From NCBI GenBank assembly GCA_017744515.1, contig JAGIBF010000011.1:33061-97060 (forward strand): a stretch of 64,000 nt of DNA, given 5' to 3'. The position numbers and the translations under genes are program-made. Below the pieces are notes generated by a model, which searched no databases, had not been told where the DNA came from, and saw nothing but the letters and a program-made list of their open reading frames with translations. Numbering within the stretch: position 1 is the stretch's first letter; each line of letters starts with the position of its first letter. This DNA comes from Niastella sp. GTDB taxonomy: Bacteria; Bacteroidota; Bacteroidia; Chitinophagales; Chitinophagaceae. Shown in pieces: positions 16,176 through 25,900 of this stretch.

Positions 16176-18992
16176 ATGAAAAAGATCTACCTGCTTATCA
16201 TTATCAGCCTTTGCACCCTGGCCATCCAGGCACAGAAGAATGGCAGTATCAAAGGACTGCTGTATGATAGCCTGGCAAAACAACCGGTAGCATCTGCTAC
16301 CATTACCGTCCTCAAGAAAAAAGACTCCTCGCTTGTTACTTTCACTATGTCCGATAGCAAGGGACGCTTTGAGCTTACCGGCCTGGCTGATGGTGATTAC
16401 CGCCTGTTGATCACCCATGTCAATTACCACGGCAGCAGCAAAAGCATTACGCTGAATGAGGCCGACAGGAGTAAAGACCTCGGCAATGTTTTAATGCACG
16501 ATGCCGCACAGGTGCTCAGTGAAGTGGTAGTAACTGCCGAGGCCCCGCCCGTTACGCTGATCGGTGACACGGTGCAGTACAATGCCGGTTCTTTTAAAAC
16601 ACCGCCCAATGCCAATGTGGAACAGCTGCTGAAGAAGATGCCGGGCATACAGGTAGAGAAAGACGGCACCATCAAAGCGCAGGGGGAGGAAGTAAAAAGG
16701 GTGATGGTAGATGGTAAAGAGTTCTTTGGTACCGATCCCAAGATCGCCACGCGCAACCTGCCTTCGGATGCGATCGATAAAGTGCAGGTATATAATAAAG
16801 CCAGCGATGCTGCGCAGCTTACCGGGTTCGATGATGGCAATGGTGAAAAGACCATCAACTTAAAATTGAAGAAAGATAAAAAGAAAGGGCTCTTTGGCAA
16901 GGCCACCGTGGGTGGTGGTAATGAAGGCCGGTACGAAGGCCGTTTCAACCTCAACTCCTTCAAGGGCGCGCGACAACTATCTGTGATAGGTATGGGCAAT
17001 AATACCAATGCCGAAGGATTCTCTTTTATGGATATGCTCAGCTTTTCCGGTGGGCTTTCCAATGTAAGCCGCAGCGGCGGCTCCGTCACCATCTCCAGCA
17101 ATGACCCTTCCATTGGTGGTTTTGCAGGAGGCAATAATAATAACAGTATCCGTACGATCTGGGGTGGTGGTATCAACTACAATAATATCATTGGCAACAA
17201 TACCGACTTTACCAGCAGTTATTTTTATAACCGCTACAGCCCCAGGATTGAAAAAGAGACGAGGCAACAGAATTTCCTGTCGGATGGGTCGGTATTGAAC
17301 CGGCTGTCGAATAGCAATAGCAACAATATCAATAACAGCCACCGGCTTAATATGAGTGCCGATATTAAACTGGACTCTTTCCACTCTATTAAGATAACGC
17401 CATCGCTGGGGTATCAGTCCACCGATAACAGCAGCTATAGTCAATATGAAACCCGCCGTCAAAATAATACCCTTGTCAACCAGGGCTTCAACAGCAATCG
17501 TTCTGCCAGCGATGGGTACAACTTCAGCAATAATATTCTGTTCCGTAAAAGGTTCCGCACCCGGGGAAGAACGTTTTCATTGAGCCTCACAACGAACCTC
17601 AATGCAAGCGACGGCGAAGGCAACCAGCTATCCGTAAACAAGTTCTTTAATCCCGATGGCAGTCCGTTCAGGACAGATTCAATCAATCAACGTAGCGACA
17701 ACAGCAGTGACCTGAAGAGCTATAATGTGCGGGCAGTATACACGGAGCCTGTTACAAAGAACTCATTACTGGAGTTCAGCGCCAGCAACAGCCTCAGCAA
17801 AAGCACTTCTGAAAAGACTACCTGGGACTATGACAAGATCAGTGGTAAATATGATGCTGTGAATGCAGCGCTTTCCAATCATTTTGAAAATACATACGGT
17901 TACACGAATGCAGGTATACGGTGGCGCAGCCAGTTCAAGACATGGAACTTTGCCGTGGGCGCCAACTGGCAAAAGGCTGACCTCGAGGGCAATATCATTG
18001 CCGGTACAAAGGACAGTGTGATCAACCAGACCTTTTATAATATCCTGCCATCTGCCCGCTTCCAGTATAATTTCACCAAGTTCAAGAACCTGCAGATGAA
18101 CTACAACGCTTCCACTAATCAGCCATCCATGTCGCAGTTGTCGCCGGTGCCGGATATCAGCAACCCGCTCAACATCAGACTGGGTAACCCTGACCTGCAG
18201 CAGGAGTATACGCACATGGCTACCATCAGCTTCATGTCGGTAAATCCTTTCAGGAATAAGAACCTTTTTGCTTTCTTCAACGTTCGGCAAACCAATAATA
18301 AGATCGTGAACTATGATACGATCGATGCCTTTGGCGTAAAGCGTACGCGGCCGGTAAATGTGGATGGTGTGTATAATGTGAATGGTACGGTGAGCGTGGG
18401 CCTGCCGGTTCGTTTCCTTAAAGGGAATATTAACTTTTCTACCGGCCTTGGTTACGACAAAAACAAACAATTTATCAACGGCGTGGGCAACACGATCAAT
18501 ACATTCACCGTAGGCCCCAACGTTCGCCTGGATATGAACCCGACCGATAAGTTTGATGTGTCGCTCAATGCAGGCATCAATTACAACAAGAGCGATTATT
18601 CTCTGCAGTCGAGCCTCAACACTACTTATTTCTCCCAGAACTATGGTGCCGATATCAACTGGCAGCTTCCGAAGAGTTTTTACTTCAGCACTGATTTTAG
18701 TTATACGGTCAACAACCGGCTGGCCGATGGCTTTAACCTGCGCGTACCATTGTGGAATGCTTCCATCAGCAAGCAGTTCCTGCGCTTCAACAGGGGTGAG
18801 CTGAAACTGACTGCGTTTGACCTGCTTAATGAGAACGTAAACATCAGCCGCACCAGTAACAATAACTACATCGAGGATAGCCGCATCAGAACATTGCAAC
18901 GATACTTCATGCTGAGCTTTACTTACAGTCTCAGCAAGATGGGCCTTGGTCCGGCCCGGCCTGATGGCGGCGGCATAAGGATCATGAGATAG
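16176..18992 (+). CDS. Outer-membrane beta-barrel protein with carboxypeptidase-regulatory domain
   Basis: A 938-residue paralogue of the OMP at 11893-14880 (shared motifs include DKVQVYNKASDAAQLTGFDD versus the IQVFDDMSDQARFTRIDD equivalent, and the Asp-Gly-Lys-Glu-Phe-Phe-Gly plug signature). Signal peptide 1-20 ending IQAQ, CarboxypepD_reg-like domain 24-105, plug-like domain 112-240, barrel 240-925. The last strand YFMLSFTYSL is followed by a short Gly-rich tail. It lacks the long Gly tract of its paralogue; an Asn/Ser-rich stretch with VTISSNDPSIGGFAGGNNN (about 308-330) occupies the same place. A strong terminator follows. Confidence 0.9.
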   Translation: MKKIYLLIIISLCTLAIQAQKNGSIKGLLYDSLAKQPVASATITVLKKKDSSLVTFTMSDSKGRFELTGLADGDYRLLITHVNYHGSSKSITLNEADRSKDLGNVLMHDAAQVLSEVVVTAEAPPVTLIGDTVQYNAGSFKTPPNANVEQLLKKMPGIQVEKDGTIKAQGEEVKRVMVDGKEFFGTDPKIATRNLPSDAIDKVQVYNKASDAAQLTGFDDGNGEKTINLKLKKDKKKGLFGKATVGGGNEGRYEGRFNLNSFKGARQLSVIGMGNNTNAEGFSFMDMLSFSGGLSNVSRSGGSVTISSNDPSIGGFAGGNNNNSIRTIWGGGINYNNIIGNNTDFTSSYFYNRYSPRIEKETRQQNFLSDGSVLNRLSNSNSNNINNSHRLNMSADIKLDSFHSIKITPSLGYQSTDNSSYSQYETRRQNNTLVNQGFNSNRSASDGYNFSNNILFRKRFRTRGRTFSLSLTTNLNASDGEGNQLSVNKFFNPDGSPFRTDSINQRSDNSSDLKSYNVRAVYTEPVTKNSLLEFSASNSLSKSTSEKTTWDYDKISGKYDAVNAALSNHFENTYGYTNAGIRWRSQFKTWNFAVGANWQKADLEGNIIAGTKDSVINQTFYNILPSARFQYNFTKFKNLQMNYNASTNQPSMSQLSPVPDISNPLNIRLGNPDLQQEYTHMATISFMSVNPFRNKNLFAFFNVRQTNNKIVNYDTIDAFGVKRTRPVNVDGVYNVNGTVSVGLPVRFLKGNINFSTGLGYDKNKQFINGVGNTINTFTVGPNVRLDMNPTDKFDVSLNAGINYNKSDYSLQSSLNTTYFSQNYGADINWQLPKSFYFSTDFSYTVNNRLADGFNLRVPLWNASISKQFLRFNRGELKLTAFDLLNENVNISRTSNNNYIEDSRIRTLQRYFMLSFTYSLSKMGLGPARPDGGGIRIMR

Positions 18993-19017
18993 CCCTGAAG
19001 ATAGTCAGTTTTGGTTG

Positions 19018-19046
19018 GGGTCTCCGCTTGGCGGGGGCCCTTTTTG
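19018..19046 (+). terminator. Terminator after the second OMP gene
   Basis: A 10-base stem GGGTCTCCGC/GCGGGGGCCC (two G-T wobbles) with loop TTG at 19018-19040, followed by TTTTTGTTTT. Confidence 0.8.
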
Positions 19047-19072
19047 TTTTCACAGCTATCATCCTGAATTGC

Positions 19073-19157
19073 TGTCACCCTGAGCTTGTCGAAGGGTTGT
19101 CGAAGGGTCTTCCAGGGAAGATAAACACTTTTTAAAGAGGCTTCGACAAAGTTTATC
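19073..19157. repeat. Dispersed GTCACCCTGAGCYTGTCGAAGG repeat, copy 1
   Basis: Contains TGTCACCCTGAGCTTGTCGA followed by a second partial GTTGTCGAAGGGTCTTCC, then a degenerate inverted half CTTCGACAAAGTTTATCTCG. The same word occurs in at least seven other spacers of this window. Confidence 0.75.
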
Positions 19158-19188
19158 TCGCCATAGCGGGACTCAGCCTGACACATTA

Positions 19189-19241
19189 AGGGGAGTCTCC
19201 TGCAGGGCTGCTATTGCCGGGCGGCAGGGAGGCTCACCTTT
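19189..19241. repeat. 54-base hairpin repeat, copy 1 of 2
   Basis: Runs from AAGGGGAGTCTCC to GGGAGGCTCACCTT with near-complementary ends and a centre GGCTGCTATTGCCGGGCGGC. A closely similar copy lies at 39861-39914. Confidence 0.7.
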
Positions 19242-19299
19242 AATTCATGTTATCATTAAGTAGTCGGGCGTAGAAAGTAACAGAAGATAATCAGCCAAT

Positions 19300-19338
19300 A
19301 AAAAAAACAGGAGCCGGATTATCCGGCTCCTGTTTTTA
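19300..19338 (-). terminator. Bidirectional terminator between convergent genes
   Basis: CAGGAGCCGGAT/ATCCGGCTCCTG stem (19308-19332) flanked by A7 on one side and T5 on the other, so it works on both strands. It lies 42 bases past the stop of the GLPGLI gene. Confidence 0.85.
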
Positions 19339-19379
19339 TCATCAACTAAATCCAATAAATCTTTAAATCGTGGTTCAGA

Positions 19380-20207
19380 CTAATTCGACATCCTGAAGGT
19401 TGCTCCCCTGCCACCATTGTTACGCTGCATCTCCTGCATAAGCTTGTTTTGCTCTTCCCTGAATTCCTGCTGGGTGATCTTTTTACCACCTTTGGGTTCT
19501 TTAATAACAGCTACGTCTACTTTAGGCGAAACTTCCAATGCTTTGTAAACGGTGCGGCCATTGTTGATATCGATTGCAAGGATCAGACCGGGTAATTGCC
19601 CTTGTACTTCCGGGCCTGCCGCCACCGGTATGGCGGGAGTAAACCAGGCAGTGATATTAGCGGTATCGGGCAGTTCTTCACGCTTTACCTGTCCGTTGAC
19701 TATGCTGGACTGCATGCGCATGGTGATGCGTTGAGCCGTAGCCTGCTGACAGGCATAACCCAGGATCGTTCTTGTTTCACCGGTAAGTTTCCAGCTGAGC
19801 TTGCTGATAGAATCGCTGACCACGAATTTTTTGGTGCCCAGTTCCCGCTGATCTGTAATAGTGCCTTTGGCAAGGTCGGTAAAGGTAGCATCGTCTGCGC
19901 CGGCGCCCATCATCCTGATTGAAACGCCGCCCCTGACCTGGCCACCACCATCCACGGTATTGTTGAATACCTGTTCGTCGGTTTCTTCCTGCGGCAATTG
20001 TTTGCGCAGCGACTGGTTGTTGGCAAACGACACTTCTATTTTATCCGTCCGGGTGCGCGGTATTTGCCGTTGCATTTCTTCGGGCATCCCGGCTATTCTT
20101 ATCTGCATTTCGATGGTACGCTCGTAGATGACTTTACCTTCGGTTTGCTGGGCTGCTGCGGCCTGTACACATAAGGCAGCTGCCACTCCCATTGCTATTC
20201 TTTTCAT
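19380..20207 (-). CDS. GLPGLI family protein
   Basis: A 275-residue exported protein with signal peptide (ends AAAQQ). It has the family signature in the form GQLPGLILAIDINNG, followed by beta strands and a charged Gln/Glu/Asn-rich C-terminal helix. GLPGLI proteins are found almost only in Bacteroidota, commonly near TonB-receptor-type OMPs, as here; their function is unknown. It converges on the second OMP gene and is divergent from the histidine kinase gene, with a 127-base shared promoter region. Confidence 0.88.
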   Translation of the reverse strand: MKRIAMGVAAALCVQAAAAQQTEGKVIYERTIEMQIRIAGMPEEMQRQIPRTRTDKIEVSFANNQSLRKQLPQEETDEQVFNNTVDGGGQVRGGVSIRMMGAGADDATFTDLAKGTITDQRELGTKKFVVSDSISKLSWKLTGETRTILGYACQQATAQRITMRMQSSIVNGQVKREELPDTANITAWFTPAIPVAAGPEVQGQLPGLILAIDINNGRTVYKALEVSPKVDVAVIKEPKGGKKITQQEFREEQNKLMQEMQRNNGGRGATFRMSN

Positions 20208-20226
20208 AACGTTGATTGATTTTAAC

Positions 20227-20256
20227 CAAAGCTACTATGGTGGGCTCTCGGGGCAG
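20227..20256 (-). promoter_or_regulatory. Promoter of the GLPGLI gene
   Basis: Minus strand: CTG (20254-20256), 19 bases, TAGCTTTG (20227-20234). The -7 element and spacing match the consensus; the -33 element differs at its first base. The ATG lies 20 bases downstream. Confidence 0.65.
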
Positions 20257-20321
20257 GTTAACGCACCTTGGTTTAATGTTAATTAAGGTTAAAACGGGCC
20301 AGCCTTAAAAAAGCAATCACC

Positions 20322-20329
20322 TATTTTTG
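20322..20329 (+). promoter_or_regulatory. -7 box immediately upstream of the kinase start
   Basis: TATTTTTG matches TAnnTTTG exactly and ends 5 bases before the ATG, so a transcript starting there would be leaderless or nearly so. No TTG is present at the expected upstream distance. Confidence 0.4.
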
Positions 20330-20334
20330 TACTC

Positions 20335-21810
20335 ATGCCGGCTCAAAAAACATCTTTCTTTTCATCCATCTCCGGGGCTTTAATGCTGCTGGCCATCCTG
20401 GCTATTGTGGCCTTCCAGGGCTACTGGCTGCAGAAGAACTACGAGGATGAGATAGGAAATCTGCACCTGCGTACCAATACCCTGTTCAGGGATGTGGTAC
20501 AGGAAAGCCAGATCGAGCGGCTGAAGCTGGATACCAATCTCAAAATAAGGATGACGTCCCGGACCGAGCCCGGCGTCAGCGCCAGTTTCCATACATTCAG
20601 GATGCCTGATTCTGTAATAGGCAAAAGACGAATGGGCACCGTTATTTATTCCCTTGGTAAAACGATCCGGAATATCCGTCGCGACAGTTTAAAAGGACAG
20701 ATCGATTCCATACATATCGTAACCCCGCCACGGTCCAGAGTTGCTATGCGTGAAGGATTTGATATAGTTCAGCTTTTACGGAATGTTGATTCGTTGCACG
20801 ACTCCGTAACAGTGAAAGAGGTCACTACAAAGTATGCATCGGTGCTGGCTGCTGAAAAGATCAATATTCCTTTTGAGATTATTCGCGGCCCTGCTGAAGC
20901 GTTTGATGAAACGGGCCCGACGCCATTCAGAATGGATAACACCAATACCGTTACCCTTGGCTTTTCGCACCCCTATTCTTTTACCCTCGAGCTGCAGAAT
21001 ACAATACCGTATGTACTTAAAAAGCTAACGTCGCAAATACTGGTATCGGCATTCCTCATTGGCCTTACCATTTTCTCCTTCGTACTCATGTTCCGCAACC
21101 TGCGGCGGCAGCGCAGGCTCACCCGGCTCAAGAATGATTTTATCAGCAACATCACCCATGAGCTGAAAACGCCTATCGCTACGGTGAGTGTAGCCATTGA
21201 GGCCTTGCGTAATTTCAATGCCTTGCATGATCCGAAACGTACGGAAGAGTACCTCGATATTTCGGCCAGTGAGCTGCAAAGGCTATCGTTGCTGGTGGAT
21301 AAAGTGCTGAAGTTGTCCATGTTCGAAAAGCAGCAGATCGAATTGAACGGGGAGCCTTTTGATTTGAAAGAGCTGGTGGAAGAAGTGGTAGCGTCCATGC
21401 GCCTTCAATTCGAGAAATACAAAGCCAAAGTGAGCATTCAGGCCCAGGGAGAAGATTTTATGATCGAGGCCGACCGCATGCACATCACCAGCGTTATCTT
21501 CAACCTGCTCGATAATGCGCTGAAATACAGCAAGGCCCATCCTACGATACAGATAGACCTCAATTCGCTGTCCAACACTATTGAAATGAGTGTTACCGAT
21601 AATGGCATTGGCATATCGCCTGAATACCAGCAAAAGATATTCGATAAGTTTTTCCGTGTCCCTACGGGCGATACACACAACGTAAAAGGATATGGACTGG
21701 GGCTCAGTTATGTGGCTTATATATTGGACCGCCATAAAGGTATTATCAATGTAGAAAGTCAGCCCGGTATTGGCACCCGTTTCACCACTAAACTTCCCAA
21801 ACCAGCATGA
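20335..21810 (+). CDS. Two-component sensor histidine kinase
   Basis: A 491-residue inner-membrane kinase. TM1 is about 13-33 (ALMLLAILAIVAFQGYWL) and TM2 about 234-256 (ILVSAFLIGLTIFSFVLMF); the 200 residues between form a periplasmic sensor domain with no match I recognise. HisKA follows with HELKTP (phospho-accepting His275), then HATPase_c with N box NLLDNALKYS, DNGIGIS, and GYGLGLSYV. There is no HAMP domain, only a short basic linker. The stop overlaps the start of the response regulator (ATGA), so the two are translationally coupled partners. Confidence 0.93.
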   Translation: MPAQKTSFFSSISGALMLLAILAIVAFQGYWLQKNYEDEIGNLHLRTNTLFRDVVQESQIERLKLDTNLKIRMTSRTEPGVSASFHTFRMPDSVIGKRRMGTVIYSLGKTIRNIRRDSLKGQIDSIHIVTPPRSRVAMREGFDIVQLLRNVDSLHDSVTVKEVTTKYASVLAAEKINIPFEIIRGPAEAFDETGPTPFRMDNTNTVTLGFSHPYSFTLELQNTIPYVLKKLTSQILVSAFLIGLTIFSFVLMFRNLRRQRRLTRLKNDFISNITHELKTPIATVSVAIEALRNFNALHDPKRTEEYLDISASELQRLSLLVDKVLKLSMFEKQQIELNGEPFDLKELVEEVVASMRLQFEKYKAKVSIQAQGEDFMIEADRMHITSVIFNLLDNALKYSKAHPTIQIDLNSLSNTIEMSVTDNGIGISPEYQQKIFDKFFRVPTGDTHNVKGYGLGLSYVAYILDRHKGIINVESQPGIGTRFTTKLPKPA

Positions 21811-22499
21811 GCAAAACAAAAATCCTGTATGTAGAGGACGAAATGTTTCTCGGCAAGATCGTAAAAGAGAGTCTGGAGAGCCGCGGCTTCGATGTGGTGA
21901 TGGAAAGCGATGGAGCAGAGGTGATGCAAACGTTCAAACGCATCAACCCTGAAGTATGTGTGCTGGATGTGATGCTGCCCAACAAAGACGGTTTTACGAT
22001 TGCCGAAGAAATACGGGCCATCGATGAAAAAGTACCCATCATTTTCCTGACAGCCAAAACCCAAACCGATGATCTCGTAAAAGGGTTTTCTACCGGTGGC
22101 AACGATTATATCCGCAAGCCGTTCAGTATGGAAGAGCTGATCGTGCGTATCGACAATGCCCTGCGCTACCGCCACAACAGCCGTCCTGCCAGTGCTCCGC
22201 AGGACGAAGTGAAGATGGGGAAGTTCGTATTCCACTTTACCCGGCAAACATTGCTGGCAGGAAAAGAAGAACGAAAACTGTCGTTCAGGGAAAGCGAATT
22301 GCTCAAACTATTATATGAGAACCGCGATAAGATCATCGACCGGAAAGATATTCTCACACTACTATGGGGAAATGATTCCTTCTTCAACTCCCGCAACCTC
22401 GACGTATACATTGCCAAGCTGCGCGGCTACCTCAAAGACGATGACAGCCTGGCCATCATTACCATCAAGGGTATTGGCTACCGGTTTATTACCGCTTAA
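21807..22499 (+). CDS. OmpR/PhoB-type response regulator
   Basis: 230 residues. The receiver domain (1-120) has the acidic pair EDE (9-11), phospho-acceptor Asp54 in VLDVMLP, Thr in FLTAKT and Lys in IRKPFS. The winged-helix Trans_reg_C domain (about 135-230) contains LSFRESELLKLLYENRDKII and ends in the wing hairpin ITIKGIGYRFIT. It is cotranscribed with the kinase upstream. The adjacent OMP and GLPGLI genes are plausible targets, but that is inference from position only. Confidence 0.94.
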   Translation: MSKTKILYVEDEMFLGKIVKESLESRGFDVVMESDGAEVMQTFKRINPEVCVLDVMLPNKDGFTIAEEIRAIDEKVPIIFLTAKTQTDDLVKGFSTGGNDYIRKPFSMEELIVRIDNALRYRHNSRPASAPQDEVKMGKFVFHFTRQTLLAGKEERKLSFRESELLKLLYENRDKIIDRKDILTLLWGNDSFFNSRNLDVYIAKLRGYLKDDDSLAIITIKGIGYRFITA

Positions 22500-22526
22500 T
22501 TAGTGTCAGCGTTTATCCCGCAAGGC

Positions 22527-22572
22527 GGCGGGACGAGCCTGTCGAAGCCTTCCGACAAGCTTAGGGTGACAA
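22527..22572. repeat. Dispersed GTCGAAG repeat, copy 2
   Basis: GAGCCTGTCGAAGCCTTCCGACAAGCTTAGGGTGACA is an inverted-repeat form of the dispersed element. It overlaps the last codons and stop of the next gene. Confidence 0.7.
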
Positions 22573-22875
22573 AATTTGAGATGACTGACGATTACCGGCT
22601 GGTCTTCTCAAAGATTGCCAGATCCACATGATGGTAAAGCTGGGGATGAAATCCGTAAAAGGAAGTATTTCTTCGGCAAAGTTGAACAGGCCACCAAAGG
22701 CGCCTCTCCACCCGCCAAACATACGGTAGAAGATAATGGCCGAAATGGGCGCCCACACGATATCCCCCAACTCACCGAATACCGGTATGGAGTAAGTGGC
22801 GTAACCAATGATATCCATGAGGATACAGATCAGTAAAGAAGCCTGGGAAGTGTTTTTGCGCATGGGTTTACTCAT
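22561..22875 (-). CDS. Small conserved membrane protein of unknown function
   Basis: 104 residues. Two to three hydrophobic segments: LLICILMDIIGYATYSIPVFG, IVWAPISAIIFYRMFGG and FTIMWIWQSL. The combination of D-x-I-G-Y, W-A-P-I-S-A-x-I-F-Y and N-F-x-E-E-x-L-P-x-T-D-F-I-P recurs, from memory, in short uncharacterised Bacteroidota membrane proteins. The stop codon and last codons (Ile-Leu-Ser-Pro) come from a dispersed repeat, so the native C-terminus may have been replaced. The start may be Met1 or Met5. Confidence 0.7.
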   Translation of the reverse strand: MSKPMRKNTSQASLLICILMDIIGYATYSIPVFGELGDIVWAPISAIIFYRMFGGWRGAFGGLFNFAEEILPFTDFIPSFTIMWIWQSLRRPAGNRQSSQILSP

Positions 22876-22929
22876 TAATTATCGTCAAGACGATAATTAG
22901 CCCCTGATAGTTGTATGGAAATTAACAGC

Positions 22930-22988
22930 TGTCAGGTTGAGCTTGTCGAAACCGCTTTCGACAGCTCTTCGACAGGCTCAGCGTGACA
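22930..22988. repeat. Dispersed GTCGAAG repeat, copy 3 (paired inverted arms)
   Basis: CTGTCAGGTTGAGCTTGTCG followed after AAACCG by CTTTCGACAGCTCTTCGACAGGCTCAGCGTGACA. The element ends at the base before the stop codon of the hybrid kinase gene. Confidence 0.75.
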
Positions 22989-25900
22989 TTACACCAGTAA
23001 CGTCCTGCTTTTCAATACACCCACGATCTCTTCCATGCGGAAAGGCTTGGAAACATAGTCGTCCATACCGGCGGCGAGACACCTTTCGCGGTCGCCTTGC
23101 ATGGCATCGGCCGTAAGGGCAATGATCGGGAGTTGTTTATACTGTTCACCCATCGCACGGATGTGGCGGGTGGTGGTGTAGCCATCCATTTCGGGCATGT
23201 TCACGTCCATGAAGATCAATACGGGATCATAGTGCGGTAAGATCTCCAGCGCCTCTTTGCCATTGTTGGCCCGTATAATGTCGAAGCCCATCTTGCGCAA
23301 CACTTCCGTGATCAGCAGCATGTTGATGGGGTCATCTTCCACTACCATGATAGTAGCCGCTTCAGCAATCTTTTCTATATTGACCACCGACTGATCGGGC
23401 TTGTTGATCGCAAGACCTGGGGTGAACATGGCGGTAAGCATGGCGTGCAGTTCATACATTTTTACCGGCTTGGAAAGCATCTGTGTGATGCCGAGCTTAT
23501 CCGCTTCGTGCTGAAACAAATTCCTTTCCAGCGACGAGAGCATGAGTATAGTAGGCTGTGCCTGGCCGGCATTTTTGCGTTGGTTCAGTTCCTGCACCAG
23601 CTGCAATCCGTCCATCTCCGGCATGTGGTGATCGGTAATGATGAGGTCCAGCGGTTCACCTGCACCTTGCATGCGCTCCAGCGCTATCAGTGCTTCGCGG
23701 CCGCTGCCAGCTATTTCACAAGGAATGTTGAAGTATTGGAAGATCTCCTGCATCAGTTTGCGGTTGGTGCTGTTGTCATCTACTACCAGCACTTTGCGCA
23801 GCGGAGGTTTGTGTTCGGGAGCTATCTGTGCATGCGCTTTCACTACTTCCAGAGGAAGGTGAAGGGTGAAGACGCTACCCCTGCCCAGCTCACTGGTCAC
23901 GGTGAGGTTGCCATGCATTAGCTCGGCAAGGCTTTTTGATATCGTAAGACCGAGACCGGTGCCACCATATTTCCGGGTGGTGGAAGAGTCGGCCTGTGTG
24001 AAGCTCTCGAATATCTTGCGCAGCTTTTTATCTGATATACCAATGCCGGTGTCTTTTACCGACAACTCAATATCGAGATAAGGCTGGCCATCCTTTTGGT
24101 AAATGCTGCCTGCCTTCATCAGCGATATCAGGATCTCACCTTGCGGTGTAAATTTGATGGCATTGCCCAGCAGGTTCACCAATACCTGACGTATACGAAC
24201 AGGGTCGCCGCCAAACTGAACAGGCAATTCGGGGTCGATATGGCAGATCAGCTCCAGGTTTTTCTCGAAAGCCTTTACCATCAGGATGTCTACTGTTTCT
24301 TCTACCAGCTCATCCAGGCGGAATGGAATATGCTCGATGTGCAGCTTGCCGGCTTCCAGCTTAGAGAAGTCGAGAATGTCGTTGATAATATCGAGCAGGC
24401 CATTGGCCGATTTCTTTACGTTGCCCAGGTAGTCCCTTTGTGTGCGTTGCAGATCTGTAGTCAATACCAGGTCGGTAAACCCGATAATACCATTCATGGG
24501 CGTACGCAGCTCATGGCTCATGTTGGCCATAAACTCACTCTTGGCCTTGCTGGCCTGTTCTGCCTGGTCTTTAGCTTGTACCAATTCCTGCTCCATCTGC
24601 TTACGTTCGATCGCTGCTGCCAGCGTGGTGGCGAAAGATTGCAGGATAGAAAACTCGGTGATGGTCCATTCGCGTTCTTCCCGGTCGCTGAAGCCTACCA
24701 TACCCCAAAACTGGTGCAGGGTGAAGATGGGAACGATAGCAGCTGACTTCATCCCCATTTTTTCGAAGTAAGCACGGTCAGCGTCTTCCGGAATATCCTT
24801 TACATGGCCGCAGTAGGGCTCTTCGCGTTTCAGTGTTTTCCAGATGGTCGCCTCTTCATTCATCAGCATGTTTTGGAAAGCGGGGTCTCTGTGCATCAGC
24901 TCTCCCGTGTTGCTGTCCCAATGCAATAGCTGGTGTGAATACCATTTATTTTCCTGGTACCTGTATTCATTCTTATACACATTCACCGCACTCACCTGCA
25001 GCTTGATGCCCAATACCTGGATGGCTTCACCAATGGCTTCTTCGAGGTGGTTGTTACTGATCAACTGGTGAGTAGCCTCTGCCATAGCCTGCAGCAGAAG
25101 GTCTTTGTGCAGCAGGCGCTCCTCGGCCCTTTTCTGTTCTGTGATGTTGTGCGCAAAGCCCAGTACGCCCCATACAGCGCCATCCTGATCACGCAAAGGC
25201 ACTTTCACGGTAGTCATTACCTGCGCTTTGCCATTTAAGAAAGAAGGCTCTTCCTGTATGAATTTGGCTTTGCCGGTTTTGATTACCTCATTGTCATCAC
25301 TCCAGAAACCGCGTATATTAGTGTCGGTATCGCCTTCAACAATTTCTTTCGGGAAGCCGATCTCGATATCATCCTTGCCAATGAAATCCTGCGGGTTTCG
25401 GTTCATAGAGTCGGCAAACGATTGGTTCACCAGCAGGAAGCGATGGCCAAGGTCCTTGATGAATATCCAGTCGGGTGTAGAGTTGATCACGGTACGCAGC
25501 AGTTCTTCCGATTGCTTCACTTCTGCCCACAGTTGCTCACGTTCTACTTCAGAGCGTTTACGCTCGGTTATGTTACGGGAAGTGCAGATCAATCTTTTTA
25601 CAGCACCTGTTTCATGTACAGGCTTGATGATGGTCTCCAGCCAGATGTAGTCTTCCGATTTGGTGCGCATCCGGTAACGAAGCGTCAGGTTCTCCAGTTC
25701 GGAGATAGCAGGCCCACCTTCCTGTTGCATGAATTTATGTACATCATCCGGGTGAATATACTTCAGTGCAGAACGGCCCTGCACTTCTTCCGGCGCATAA
25801 CCCAACACTTTTTGTACCGAAGGAGAAACGTAAGCAAAAGTTCCATCGAGCAGGTTAACGGTGATGATATCCTCCGAGTGCTCGGCCAGCAGGCGGAACT

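Noticed and set aside
17766-18899. 377-codon frame opposite the second OMP gene
   Set aside because: Antisense shadow of a clear beta-barrel sequence.
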